Positions 17,730 through 26,308 of a stretch of 64,000 nucleotides of DNA are shown here, piece after piece. This stretch comes from Luteimonas rhizosphaerae. GTDB taxonomy: Bacteria; Pseudomonadota; Gammaproteobacteria; Xanthomonadales; Xanthomonadaceae. The DNA lies in the NCBI RefSeq assembly GCF_002849595.1, contig NZ_NRQR01000025.1, positions 124,001 through 188,000 of the forward strand, read 5' to 3'. Each line of letters opens with the position of its first letter. Position 1 is the stretch's first letter. The translations under genes were made by a program, and so were the position numbers. The notes beneath the pieces are model-generated. The model saw nothing but the letters and a program-made list of their open reading frames with translations. It did no database searches and was not told the origin of the DNA.

Positions 17730-18263
17730 CTAGACCGGCAATCTGATATCCGACAGCTTCCACTGGATCCCCGAACGCGTCAGCACGAAGACGATCGGGC
17801 GGTCGCGGTCGTCACGCACGGTCGCGGTGAAGCGCGAAGGCGAGTGGTAACGGAAATGCGCGTCCTCCAGCGGGTCGGTGCGGGTCGCGGCCTCGTCGGC
17901 CGTCGACAGGGGCGCGCCGCCGGCCAGGCTCCAGACCCGCCGGCCGCGCATCAGTGCGCTCAGGCCGACCGGCGTCACCATCATGTCCACGCCTGTGCCG
18001 ACCGCGCTGCCGGCCAGGCGCAGGCCGATGGCGCCGAGCAGGCTGGACTGCAGGTCCGGTCCCACTTCGCGCACCATGGCGTCGTTGAGCTGCAGGCGCA
18101 GGCTGCTGCGCAGCGCCGGGAAGTCGACCTGCCGCGACAGGGCGCGCGAGTCGTCGGCCTGCACCGCGGTGCGGATCGCGTGGATGGTCAGGAACGGACC
18201 GGCGGCCGTGTAGGCCAGCAGCAGCACCAGGGCGATGGCGGAGAGCCAGGCGTATTTCTTCAT
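17730..18263 (-). CDS. DUF2939 family protein
   Basis: A 177-residue protein beginning with a single hydrophobic segment (YAWLSAIALVLLLAYTAAGPF), then TIHAIRTAVQADDSRALSRQVDFPALRSSL, which is the conserved start of the DUF2939 family. The rest is globular with a conserved close RSGIQWKLSDIRLP. It is probably anchored in the inner membrane with the domain in the periplasm. The family has no known activity. The start at 18263 gives the expected short N-region (MKKYAW). It is separated from the upstream gene by 118 bases and appears to be a single-gene unit. Confidence 0.75.
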   Translation of the reverse strand: MKKYAWLSAIALVLLLAYTAAGPFLTIHAIRTAVQADDSRALSRQVDFPALRSSLRLQLNDAMVREVGPDLQSSLLGAIGLRLAGSAVGTGVDMMVTPVGLSALMRGRRVWSLAGGAPLSTADEAATRTDPLEDAHFRYHSPSRFTATVRDDRDRPIVFVLTRSGIQWKLSDIRLPV

Positions 18264-18381
18264 GGCGCCGGAACCGGGCAGACGGGAGAGCGCTGATTGT
18301 CCGATGGCCGCTGCGCCGACGGATGAACGGCGCGCGCCGGGCGGACCTGCACCCGACGCCCGCGTACATGCGTGCGCGAGC

Positions 18382-19068
18382 TCAGAATTCCAGGTCCAGC
18401 GCCGCGCACAGGTAGTCGACGAACGGCCCCAGCGTCGCCAGGTCGCCGGCAATCGTCTGCCGCAGTTTCGGGCCGGTCATCGTGTCGTCGTCGAGCGTGC
18501 GCCAGAACACCCAGTTCTTGTGCTTGAGATCGTCGATGAACTCGAAGTCCGCCGGGAATCCCCGCGGCGGCCGCACCAGCATCTCGCTGGTCTCGAACTC
18601 GAAGCGGCGGCGCAGCTTCGGTTCGTGCGCGGCGGCCTTCCAGCTGCCCGGGTTGTCGACGATGAACTGCCGCAGCTTGCGCTGGGTCGGCGGCTCGGGG
18701 TGCCACATCCCGGCGCCGACGAAACTCTGGCCCGGCTGCAGGTGGATGTAGAACGACGGCGCGGGCACTTCCCGGCGGCGCGCGTGGAACAGCCGCGCGC
18801 CCTGCCAGTTCTTGTACGGCGACTTGTCGTTGGAGAAGCGCGCGTCGCGGTAGATGCGGAACAGCGAGCCGCCCTGGGTGCGCGGATCGGCGCGGAACTG
18901 GTCGCTGACCGCGGCAAGGTCCGGCTGCAGGTCGGTGATCAGCTGCAGGAACGGCTGCCGCACGTGCGTTTCGTACTCGGCCTTGTGCGCGGCGAACCAG
19001 GTCTTGTCGTTGTTGCGGGCCAGCCCGCGCAGGAACTTGAAGCTCTTGTCGCTGAAATACGTCGTCAT
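18382..19068 (-). CDS. DUF2461 (TIGR02453) family protein
   Basis: A 228-residue cytosolic protein: FKFLRGLARNNDKTWFAAHKAEYE at the start, then FRIYRDARFSNDKSPYKNWQGARLF, SFYIHLQPGQSFVGAGMWHPEPP and a C-terminus with GFPADFEFIDDLKHKNWVFWR. These are the conserved stretches of the DUF2461 family, whose function is not known. Its ATG overlaps the stop of sbcB (ATGA), so it is translated with exonuclease I, which could hint at a nucleic acid link but is weak evidence. Confidence 0.82.
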   Translation of the reverse strand: MTTYFSDKSFKFLRGLARNNDKTWFAAHKAEYETHVRQPFLQLITDLQPDLAAVSDQFRADPRTQGGSLFRIYRDARFSNDKSPYKNWQGARLFHARRREVPAPSFYIHLQPGQSFVGAGMWHPEPPTQRKLRQFIVDNPGSWKAAAHEPKLRRRFEFETSEMLVRPPRGFPADFEFIDDLKHKNWVFWRTLDDDTMTGPKLRQTIAGDLATLGPFVDYLCAALDLEF

Positions 19069-20522
19069 GCGGGAACCGGGTCGGTCAGCTGCGCCTGCAG
19101 ATCGCGGCCCCAGTCGCCGAGGGCATCGAGCAGCGCGTGCGTGTGGAGGTCGCCGGGATTGTCGAGGCGCAGCGCGTCGATCTGCGTGAAGTAGGCCTCG
19201 AAATCCTGCTCGGCCTGCGTCGAGCCGGGCGCATGCCGCGCGCGGCGGTAGTTGTTCCAGCGCAGGCGCTCGTTCGGCGTCAGTGTGTCGGGCCAGTTGC
19301 GCGCGCGGTACCGGAACAGCAGCTCGGGCAGGCGCGGATCGCTGAACCCGAACTCGCGCGAGCCCAGCTGGGCCGGCGCGGTCGCGCGGACCTCGGTGAT
19401 GCGGCGGCGGTCGCCATCGCCGATGAAGCCGTCGTACAACGAGCCGTCGACGTCGGACGGCGCGTAGTCGCGCTCGATCGCGTAGACGCGGCGGATCTTC
19501 TCGGCCAGCGCCGGCCCGGCGGCGCGCAGGCGCGCGGCACGCGTCTCGATCAACGCCGCGTCGATCGCCAGGCGCTCCAGGTCCGGGACACGCAGGTGGT
19601 CCCAGGCGACGAGCGCCGGGCAGCGGTTGCTGTGCACTTCCTTCAGCGGCACGCGGCGCACGCCCTCGGGCAGATCCTGGCTGCGCACGAACAAACGCGC
19701 GGCAATGGTGTCCGCGTCGAGGTCGAGCAGCGCGTCGGGGTCTTCGTCGAGATCGAACACGATGATCCGGCTGTCGATCTTCGGATGCCGCGCCAGCGGC
19801 AGCACCGGCGCCGCACACAGGCGCGACGCCGGATAGCGCTGCGAGACGTGCAGCACCGGCGTCATCGCGATGGTGTCGAGCAGGCTCGCGGCGAAGCGCT
19901 TGTCGCGCAGCCTCAACGCGTAGTCCCACAACCGGGGCTGCGCGTCGCGGAACCTGCGCGCGATGCCGATCAGCGCGCGCACGTCCGACAACGCCTCGTG
20001 CGCGTCGCCCTGGCGCACGCCGTTGGCGTCGGCCAGATGCTCGAGCTTGAACGAGGTCGCGCCGTCCTCGCGCTTCGGCCAGACCAGGCCCTCGGGGCGC
20101 AACGCATGCGCGAGCCGCATCACGTCGAGCAGGTCCCAGCGCGAATTGCCGCCGCGCCATTCGCGCTCGTAGGCATCGTGGAAATTGCGGAACAGGCCGA
20201 AGCGCACGAACTCGTCGTCGAAGCGCAGCGAGTTGTACCCCAGCGTGCAGGTCTTCGGTCGCGCCATTTCCTCGAAGATGCGCGAGAACGCGTCGGCTTC
20301 GGTCACGCCGTCGCGCAGCGCGCGTTGCGGCGTGATGCCGGTGATCAGCGTCGCGATCGGCGACGGCAGCAGGTCGTCGGCGGGCCGCACGAACAGATCG
20401 ATCGGCGCCTCGATCTCGTTGAGCGCGGCGTCGGTGCGGATCGCCGCGAACTGGGCGATGCGCGTGCGGCGCGGATCGGCGCCGAAGGTTTCGAGATCGT
20501 AGAAGAGAAAACTGTCAGTCAT
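19065..20522 (-). CDS. sbcB: Exodeoxyribonuclease I
   Basis: A 485-residue exonuclease I, a 3'-to-5' single-strand DNA exonuclease of the DnaQ superfamily that works with SSB in repair and recombination. The DEDDh motifs are visible: FLFYDLETFGADP (Exo I), LGYNSLRFDDEFVRFGLFRN (Exo II) and GDAHEALSDVRA (Exo III with His and Asp). The C-terminal SH3-like and helical parts with FGFSDPRLPELLFRYRARNWPDTLTP match the family. Start at 20522 gives MTDSFLFYDLETFG as in homologues. Its start region is duplicated upstream (see the repeat and the decoy frame). It is downstream of kmo by 209 bases and overlaps a DUF2461 gene. Confidence 0.95.
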   Translation of the reverse strand: MTDSFLFYDLETFGADPRRTRIAQFAAIRTDAALNEIEAPIDLFVRPADDLLPSPIATLITGITPQRALRDGVTEADAFSRIFEEMARPKTCTLGYNSLRFDDEFVRFGLFRNFHDAYEREWRGGNSRWDLLDVMRLAHALRPEGLVWPKREDGATSFKLEHLADANGVRQGDAHEALSDVRALIGIARRFRDAQPRLWDYALRLRDKRFAASLLDTIAMTPVLHVSQRYPASRLCAAPVLPLARHPKIDSRIIVFDLDEDPDALLDLDADTIAARLFVRSQDLPEGVRRVPLKEVHSNRCPALVAWDHLRVPDLERLAIDAALIETRAARLRAAGPALAEKIRRVYAIERDYAPSDVDGSLYDGFIGDGDRRRITEVRATAPAQLGSREFGFSDPRLPELLFRYRARNWPDTLTPNERLRWNNYRRARHAPGSTQAEQDFEAYFTQIDALRLDNPGDLHTHALLDALGDWGRDLQAQLTDPVPA

Positions 20523-20677
20523 AAGCGGTGCTGATGGCGTGTCATTGCAGCAAGCCGTTGCGACGGCCTCATCGCTGGCGCGAACGGCAGCGTGTCGAGG
20601 CGCGATCGTAGAACAGAAAACTGTCGGTCATGAGCGGTGCTGCTGGCGTGTCGTCGGGGCGAGCGGTTGCGCCGGCC
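20495..20677. repeat. Imperfect tandem duplication of the sbcB start region
   Basis: Segment 20495-20568 is repeated at 20604-20677, an exact offset of 109 bases. By direct comparison the first 49 positions differ at 4 and the next 25 at 8, about 84 percent identity over 74 bases. The first copy contains the real sbcB start codon; the second carries a matching ATG at 20631. Confidence 0.85.
20569..20631 (-). other. Decoy 20-codon frame from the duplicated sbcB start
   Basis: Reading from the duplicated ATG gives MTDSFLFYDRASTRCRSRQR and a stop. The first nine residues are identical to exonuclease I and the rest is unrelated, so this is a relic of duplication. It ends 46 bases before the true start codon. 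Whether it is translated as a leader is unknown; neither start has a clear Shine-Dalgarno sequence. Confidence 0.6.
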
Positions 20678-20731
20678 GCGGCCCGGGCGCGACGGCGCGC
20701 GCCGCGGTCGCGCGGTCGACGGCGGGCCGCA

Positions 20732-22111
20732 TCACGCCGGATCGTCCTGCAACGGCGTCAGCCTGGCGACGACGTCGGCGTCCACCGCGGCCCAGTCGAT
20801 CGTGTCGAGACCGCCATGCCCCGCGGTCGCGCGCGCGAGGATGCCGCGCTGGATCTCGGTCCGCGCCAGGGCGACGGAATAGGGGATGCGCATGAAGGTG
20901 ACCATCGCGTAGTGCGGGATGAACCGGCCCGGATGCCGGTCCTGCAGTTGCAGTTCCAGCGCGCGCTGCAGCAGGTAGTCGGCGTCGTCGACGCGGTCTC
21001 GCATCTCCAGATAGTTGTCGAGCGCCATCTGCTGGATCGCGGCGGCATCGGGCTTGCGCTGCGCTTCGAATGCGGCGAACGCGACGGCGAGCTCGTCGTG
21101 CGCGTCGAGCTGGTCGGCCAGCGCCACGCAGTCCTCGAACGCGCAGTTCATGCCCTGGCCGTGGAAGGGCACCATCGCGTGCGCGGCGTCCCCGAGCAGC
21201 ACCGCGCGGCCGTCGAGATGCCAGCGGTCGAGGTACAGCGTGCCCAGCTGGCCGACCGGATTGGCCGTCCAGTCGGCATCGAATCCGGGAATCAGCGCCA
21301 GCGCCGACGGGAAGTCGCGTGCGAACAGCGTGCGCGCTGCAGCGGCATCCTGCAGCTGGTCGAACGCCGGGCCGCCCTCGGCCGCGTCCGCGGTGTGCGG
21401 CAGGAACAGCGTGACGGTGAAGGTGCGTTCGTCGTTGGGCAGCGCGATGCACATGTAGTGGCCGCGCGGCCAGATGTGCAGCGCGTTGGGCTCGATCCGG
21501 AACCCACCATCCGCGGTCGGCGGAATCTCCAGCTCCTTGTAGCCATGGTCGAGGAAGGCGCTGCGTTCGCCGAGATCGGTCTCGCGGCCCATCGCCGCGC
21601 GCAATGCGGATCCGGCGCCGTCCGCGCCGACCAGCGCGTCGAACGAGGCGACGTGGCGGCTGCCGTCACGCGGATCGACGAAGCAGGCCCGGCCCGCGTC
21701 GAAGTCGACGTCGGCCAGGCCGCGGTCGAAATGCAGCCGCGCGCCGGCGGCGTCGGCCAGGTCCAGCAGCACCAGGTTGAGATCGCCGCGGTGCACCGAC
21801 CAGATGACCTCGCTGTCGTCGCGGCCGTAGCGCTGCAGGACCGGCGGCGCATCGCCGACGTGCACCATGCGGCCGCGCATCATGATCGCGTGGTGCATCA
21901 CCGCGTCATCGGCATCGGCCTGGCGCAGCGCATGGCGACCGCGCTCGGCCAGTGCGAGGTTGATCGAGCGGCCGCCGGCGTAGCCGGCCACGCGCGGATC
22001 GCCGCGCTTCTCGAACAGATCGACGTCCCAGCCGCGCTGGCGCAGCAGGATGCCGAGCAGGGCGCCGGCGAGGCCCGCGCCGATGATCGTCAGATGGCGC
22101 CTGGCGGTCAC
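20732..22111 (-). CDS. kmo: Kynurenine 3-monooxygenase
   Basis: A 459-residue FAD monooxygenase that hydroxylates kynurenine to 3-hydroxykynurenine in tryptophan breakdown and de novo NAD synthesis. The dinucleotide fold is LTIIGAGLAGALLGILLRQRGW at the N-terminus; GYAGGRSINLALAERGRHALRQA, DDSEVIWSVHRGDLN, DGAGSALRAAM and GDAAHAMVPFHGQGMNCAFEDC follow, all strongly conserved in KMO. Length is normal and nothing appears missing. GTG at 22111 is taken as start because it overlaps the ancestral kynU stop (GTGA) and matches where homologues begin; there is no nearer ATG. It sits directly after kynU on the same strand. Confidence 0.94.
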   Translation of the reverse strand: MTARRHLTIIGAGLAGALLGILLRQRGWDVDLFEKRGDPRVAGYAGGRSINLALAERGRHALRQADADDAVMHHAIMMRGRMVHVGDAPPVLQRYGRDDSEVIWSVHRGDLNLVLLDLADAAGARLHFDRGLADVDFDAGRACFVDPRDGSRHVASFDALVGADGAGSALRAAMGRETDLGERSAFLDHGYKELEIPPTADGGFRIEPNALHIWPRGHYMCIALPNDERTFTVTLFLPHTADAAEGGPAFDQLQDAAAARTLFARDFPSALALIPGFDADWTANPVGQLGTLYLDRWHLDGRAVLLGDAAHAMVPFHGQGMNCAFEDCVALADQLDAHDELAVAFAAFEAQRKPDAAAIQQMALDNYLEMRDRVDDADYLLQRALELQLQDRHPGRFIPHYAMVTFMRIPYSVALARTEIQRGILARATAGHGGLDTIDWAAVDADVVARLTPLQDDPA

Positions 22112-23354
22112 TGCGGCCCGCCGTCGCGCCACGCGGCGACCGCGCGCGCGAAGCGCAGCACGTCGGCGTGGGTGTTGTAGAGCGGCACCGGCGAGATGCG
22201 TGGTCCGAGAGGAATTCGAACAGTGCGCGGCCCTGCGCGCGTCCACCGCGCACGCGCAGCGAGAGCTGGGCGCCGCGACGCGCCGGCAGGGCCGGCGTGA
22301 CGATCGCGAGCACGTCGTCGAGTTGCGCGCGGATCAGCGCCTCCAGGTAGCCGGTCAGGAGTTCGGACTTGCGGCGCAGCGCGGGCATGCCGGCGCGCGT
22401 GAACAGGTCCAGCGAGGCGCGCAGCGGCGCCAGGCCCAGGATCGGCGGGTTACTGAGCTGCCAGCCGTCGGCGCCGGGCGTGGGCTCGAAATCCGGGCCC
22501 ATCTGGAACCGCGTCGCCTGGTCGTGGCCCCACCAGCCGGCAAAACGCGGCCGGTCGGTCCGCGCATGGCGCGCGTGCACGAAGGCGCCGGCGACCGCGC
22601 CCGGTCCCGCGTTGAGATATTTGTAGTGGCACCAGACTGCGAAATCGGCGCCGCTGTCGTGCAGCTGCAGCGGCAGGTTGCCGACCGCATGCGCGAGATC
22701 GAACCCGACGACCGCGCCGGCGGCGTGACCCAGTCGAGTGATCTCGGCGAGGTCGAAGGCCTCGCCGGTGCGGTACTGCACGCCGGGCCACAGCACCAGC
22801 GCGAGCCGGTGGCCGTGTTCGGCGATCGCGGCGCCAATCGCGTCCGCGCCGAACAGCCCGTCTTCGCCGGGCGCCACCTCGATCAGATCGGTCGCCGGAT
22901 CGAAGCCGTGGAAGCGCACCTGCGATTCCAGCGCGTAGCGGTCCGACGGAAACGCGCCGGCCTCCATCAGGATCGCCGGGCGCTCGGCGGTCGGGCGGTA
23001 GAAGCCGACCAGCAGGAAATGCAGGTTCGCGGTCAGCGAATTCATCGCCACCACTTCTTCTGGTTGCGCGCCGACGACCTCGGCCAGCTGCGCGCCGAGC
23101 AGCGTGTGGTAGGTCATCCACTGCGAATTGCCGCGGAAGTGGCCTTCGACGGCTTCCATCGCCCACTTGTCGAGCACGTCCTCGACCTCGGCGCGGGCGC
23201 CACGCGGTTGCAGCCCCAGCGAATTGCCGACGAAATAGGCCTGCTCGACGTGGCCGAACTTCGGAATCAGGAAGTCCGCGCGCAGGGCGTGCAGCGGATC
23301 GGCGGCGTCGGCGTGCGCGGCGTAAGCGTCGGAGAACAGCTCGGAAACGGTCAT
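22108..23354 (-). pseudogene. kynU: Kynureninase with an internal deletion and frameshift
   Basis: Codons 1-385 read as a good kynureninase: QAYFVGNSLGLQPRGARAEVE, GHFRGNSQWMTYHTLL, the PLP lysine in CHYKYLNAGPGAVAGAF, FAGWWGHDQATRF and GAQLSLRVRGGRAQGRALFEFLSDH. Then near 22198-22200 the frame changes: the expected C-terminus ISPVPLYNTHADVLRFARAV and AAWRDGGPQ is encoded in another frame, ending at 22108 overlapping kmo as GTGA. Between the two pieces the family has about 13 residues of the type GVLxDWREPDVIR that are absent, including the Arg known to pair with the substrate carboxylate. The loss is one base over a multiple of three, so the in-frame product gains an unrelated tail into kmo. 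In the pathway it would make 3-hydroxyanthranilate. Real mutation or sequence error cannot be told here. Confidence 0.88.
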
Positions 23355-23430
23355 CGGTCAATCCGGAAACGGAGGGAGGCGCGGCATCGGCGCGAGGCGC
23401 CTGCGCACGTTGAAACGACACGCGGCGGCA

Positions 23431-24450
23431 TCACGCGAACCGCGACGCCGGCAGGCCCAGCCAGTCGAGCGCGGTGCCGTGGTAGAGCCGGGCGCGTGCG
23501 GCGTCGTCGAGGGGGATCTCCTCGATGCCGGCGCCCGGCACCTGCTCGCCGAGCGGGAAAGGATAGTCGGTGCCCAGCATCACCCGGTCGACGCCGCAGG
23601 TGTCGAGCAGGTACTGCAGCGCGCGCGGATCCGCGACCCAGGAATCGAAATACAGCTGGCGCAGGTAATCGCGCGGATTGTGCGGATTGTCGGTCGCGAC
23701 CAGGTCCGGCCGCATGTTGAAGCCGTGCTCGATGCGTCCGATCGTGTACGGAAAACTGCCGCCGCCGTGGGCCATGCAGATCTTCAGCTTCGGCAACCGC
23801 TGCAGCACGCCGCCGAACACCAGGCAGCAGGCGGCGCGCGACTGTTCGGCCGGCATGCCGACCAGCCAGGGCAGCCAGTATTTGGGCATCGAATCGGTGC
23901 CCATCATGTCCCAGGGGTGCACCAGCACCGCGGCGCCGAGATCCGCCGCCGCCTCGAAGAACGGAAACAGCTCGGGCGCATCGAGGTTCCAGTCGCCGAC
24001 ATGGCTGCCGATCTGCACGCCCTGCAGACCCAGCTGGTCGACGCAGCGTTCCAGTTCCTGGACCGCGAGCCGCGGCGACTGCAACGGCACCGTGCCGATG
24101 CCGGCGTAGTGGCGCGGATGCGCGGCGACGGTTGCGGCCATGTGGTCGTTGAGCGCCTGGTGCAGCTCCAGCGCGTGCTGCGGCTTCGCCCAGTAACTGA
24201 ACATCACCGGCACGGTGCTGATGACCTGCACCTGCACGCCGAAGCGCGCGTAGTCGTCGATGCGCTCCTGCGCGTCCCAGGTCTTGGACCAGATCTCGCG
24301 GAAGAAACGCCCGTCCTTGTAGATCCGGTGGCGTCCGTCCTCGGTGTGATGGATCACCGGAAAGCGGGTCTCGCCGTACCGCGTCGCCAGGTCCGGCCAG
24401 TCGCGCGGCAGATAATGGGCGTGGATGTCGATCTTCAGCATGCCGGTCAT
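23431..24450 (-). CDS. 2-amino-3-carboxymuconate-6-semialdehyde decarboxylase
   Basis: A 339-residue amidohydrolase-superfamily enzyme (ACMSD). It removes CO2 from the unstable ring-opened product of 3-hydroxyanthranilate, diverting carbon from quinolinate and NAD toward complete breakdown. The zinc site starts with KIDIHAHYLP (HxH), followed by GVQIGSHVGDWNLD, VLVHPWDMMGTDSM, CMAHGGGSFPYTIGRIEHGFNMRPDL and MLGTDYPFPLGEQVPG, which supply the remaining His and Asp ligands. Start is uncertain between the ATG at 24450 and that at 24441 (MLKIDIH); neither has a clear Shine-Dalgarno sequence. It lies between kynU and a small secreted-protein gene in the kynurenine cluster. Confidence 0.92.
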   Translation of the reverse strand: MTGMLKIDIHAHYLPRDWPDLATRYGETRFPVIHHTEDGRHRIYKDGRFFREIWSKTWDAQERIDDYARFGVQVQVISTVPVMFSYWAKPQHALELHQALNDHMAATVAAHPRHYAGIGTVPLQSPRLAVQELERCVDQLGLQGVQIGSHVGDWNLDAPELFPFFEAAADLGAAVLVHPWDMMGTDSMPKYWLPWLVGMPAEQSRAACCLVFGGVLQRLPKLKICMAHGGGSFPYTIGRIEHGFNMRPDLVATDNPHNPRDYLRQLYFDSWVADPRALQYLLDTCGVDRVMLGTDYPFPLGEQVPGAGIEEIPLDDAARARLYHGTALDWLGLPASRFA

Positions 24451-24498
24451 CGTAGTCGACCGGACCGCAGCGATCACGCCGCGGGTGCACAGCGCGGT

Positions 24499-25146
24499 TC
24501 AGGGCGTGGCGGGCGACGCGCGTCGCGCCTGGCGCAACTGTTCGATCGTCGGCGGGTCCGGATGCACGGATTGGCCCATCGATGCGGCCATCTCCGCGAC
24601 GCGGGCCTGTGTCTCGGCGAGTGGCGGCACGCCCATGCGCGCGCGCTCGGCATCGTCCACGGCGTCTTCCGCGACCGGGAACAGGAAGAAGCCGACCGCA
24701 TCGCCCTTGAACTGGGTGCCGTACCACTGCGGCTGCAACTGCGTGGTCAGGATCCGGTCCCAGGAGGCGGCGACCAGCCAGCGATACCGCATCTCGTCGG
24801 GCACCCGCGTGGACGCGACCGTCGCCAGCGCGTGCGCGATCCGGATGTCCTCGAGGCCCTGGCCGTGCTGGAACACCATCGCCGCGTGGTAGTGGTCCGG
24901 CGCGGTGCGCAGCGCGCCGTCACGCATCAGCGTGAGCACGCGTTCGCGGCGGCCGGCGTCCTCGCGCGACACGATCGACCAGTCGATGTCCGCCACCTTG
25001 CGGGCGTCCTGGTCCTCGCGGTACAGCGTCGCGAGTTCGGCGTTGTCCGCGTTGCCCGCGTCGGCGCTGTCCACGTCCCGGGCCTGCAGCGGCGCGCGCG
25101 TGGCGATCAGGCAGCACAGCAGAAACAGCAGCAGGGGTCGATGCAT
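24499..25146 (-). CDS. Exported protein, DUF6624-like
   Basis: A 215-residue protein with a signal peptide (LLLFLLCCLIATRAPLQARD). The mature part shows a D-rich segment ATLYREDQDARK, then VLTLMRDGALRTAPDHYHAAMVFQHGQGLEDIRIAHALATVA and RYRWLVAASWDRILTTQLQPQWYGTQF. That layout, with the HAAMxFQHG and AHxLA signatures, is the one I associate with the DUF6624 family, whose function is unknown. It is inserted between the 3-hydroxyanthranilate dioxygenase and the ACMSD gene on the same strand, 32 bases after the former, so it is likely co-transcribed with the kynurenine genes; no enzymatic role in that pathway is evident. Confidence 0.65.
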   Translation of the reverse strand: MHRPLLLFLLCCLIATRAPLQARDVDSADAGNADNAELATLYREDQDARKVADIDWSIVSREDAGRRERVLTLMRDGALRTAPDHYHAAMVFQHGQGLEDIRIAHALATVASTRVPDEMRYRWLVAASWDRILTTQLQPQWYGTQFKGDAVGFFLFPVAEDAVDDAERARMGVPPLAETQARVAEMAASMGQSVHPDPPTIEQLRQARRASPATP

Positions 25147-25178
25147 GCGTACGCTCCAGTCCCTTGGATCGTCGGGTC

Positions 25179-25727
25179 TCAGGTGATGTCCGCCTGCGAG
25201 TCCGCCTGCAGCTCGTAGCGGCTGGGGCGGGGATTGAGATGGCCGCAGGCCTGGCAGGTACGCAGCGCGTCGTCGCGGTAGAAGCGTTCGAACACCCGGA
25301 AGAAATCCTGCTCGATGTCGTCGAGATGGAAATACTCCTCGTAGACCTTGGCGTTGCAGCGCTCGCAGAACCACAGCAGGCCATCGTCCTCGTGCGGCAG
25401 GCGCCGGCGTTCGATGACCAGGCCGATCGAGCCCGGCCCGCGCTGCGGCGAGTGCGGCACCCGCGGCGGCAGCAGGAAGGTCTCGCCGGCGCGGATGGGG
25501 ATGTCGCGGACGCGGCCGTCTTCCTGGATCCGCAGCGTCATCTCGCCTTCCAGCTGGTGGAAGAATTCCGGGCCTTCCTCGAAGTGGTAGTCGGTGCGCG
25601 CGTTGGGGCCGCCGACGACCATGACGATGAAGTCGCCGTCGTAGATGCACTTGTTGCCGACCGGCGGCTCGAGCAGGTGGCGGTGCTCGTCGATCCACTT
25701 CTGGAAATTCAGCGGGGCGGGAATCAT
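25179..25727 (-). CDS. 3-hydroxyanthranilate 3,4-dioxygenase
   Basis: A 182-residue cupin that opens the ring of 3-hydroxyanthranilate to 2-amino-3-carboxymuconate semialdehyde using non-haem Fe(II). The start [23 protein letters not shown] is the family signature; the metal site is in [18 protein letters not shown] and [10 protein letters not shown]. The C-terminal half has the two CxxC pairs of the bacterial type, [14 protein letters not shown] and [16 protein letters not shown], forming a rubredoxin-like second iron site. The start at 25727 overlaps the stop of the RidA gene as ATGA; the upstream GGGGGAG, eight bases before the ATG, comes from an intergenic repeat. Complete in length and motifs. 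Confidence 0.94.
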   Translation of the reverse strand: MIPAPLNFQKWIDEHRHLLEPPVGNKCIYDGDFIVMVVGGPNARTDYHFEEGPEFFHQLEGEMTLRIQEDGRVRDIPIRAGETFLLPPRVPHSPQRGPGSIGLVIERRRLPHEDDGLLWFCERCNAKVYEEYFHLDDIEQDFFRVFERFYRDDALRTCQACGHLNPRPSRYELQADSQADIT

Positions 25728-26308
25728 GGGCGCTTCTCCCCCTCTCCCGCCTGCGGAAGAGGGCCGGGGTGAGGGTTCGTGGATAGAACGGCATTGGTAT
25801 GCACGTTGGGCTGCGCCCTCACCCCACCGTCGGCGTCGCCGACGGTCCCCCCCTCTCCCGCGGTGCGGGCGAGGGACGTCGGTTCGCGGCCTGCGGCCGC
25901 GATGCATTTGAGCTCGATAGCGATCGGTGTCGGCAGGGCGGTGATACCGAGCGTCGTCCGGCACGGCGCGCTGGCCGGGTCGGGGAAGTAGTCGGCCCAC
26001 ACGGCGTTGTAGGCGGCGAAATCGCCGGCCATGTCGGTCAGGTAGACGGTGACGTCCACCAGGTCCTCCCAGCGCGCGCCGCTGGCGTGCAGTACGGCGC
26101 GGACATTGGCGAACACCGCATGTGTCTGCGCGGCGATGTCGTGCGCGCGCAGAGCGCCGTCGGCATCGACGACGTTGCCCGGCACGGCATCGGTCGCCGG
26201 ATCGCGCGGGCCGATGCCCGACAGCAGCAGCAGATCGCCGACGCGGCGCGCATGCGGATACGCGCCGACGGGCGTCGGCGCCTGCGACGCGTGGATGGCG
26301 TCAGCCAT
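25724..26308 (-). CDS. RidA-family deaminase with a repeat-encoded C-terminal tail
   Basis: Residues 1-141 form a normal RidA/YjgF domain: [27 protein letters not shown] at the start, [20 protein letters not shown] in the middle, and [27 protein letters not shown] with the conserved Arg. In this context it is probably 2-aminomuconate deaminase, which acts after ACMSD and a semialdehyde dehydrogenase, as NbaF does in the 2-nitrobenzoate pathway (family knowledge). The remaining 53 residues, including [18 protein letters not shown], are encoded by intergenic repeat elements and are not part of any RidA domain. The frame stays open through the repeats and its stop overlaps the next gene. It overlaps the carbonic anhydrase end by eight bases. 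Confidence 0.82.
   Translation of the reverse strand: MADAIHASQAPTPVGAYPHARRVGDLLLLSGIGPRDPATDAVPGNVVDADGALRAHDIAAQTHAVFANVRAVLHASGARWEDLVDVTVYLTDMAGDFAAYNAVWADYFPDPASAPCRTTLGITALPTPIAIELKCIAAAGREPTSLARTAGEGGTVGDADGGVRAQPNVHTNAVLSTNPHPGPLPQAGEGEKRP
25734..25878. repeat. Two inverted intergenic repeat elements inside the ridA 3' end
   Basis: The first element (25734-25775) and the second (25816-25878) both consist of CTCACCCC-type and CCCTCTCCCGC-type blocks, facing opposite ways. The second includes a 21-base near-perfect palindrome at 25826-25846 with 10-pair arms ACCGTCGGCG and CGCCGACGGT. Such elements commonly occur between genes and yield [13 protein letters not shown]-like peptides when translated, exactly as here. 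Confidence 0.75.

Noticed and set aside
22108-23354. Programmed frameshift in kynU or ubiB
   Set aside because: The codons expected at the junctions are absent, not merely shifted, so a simple ribosomal slip could not restore the protein.
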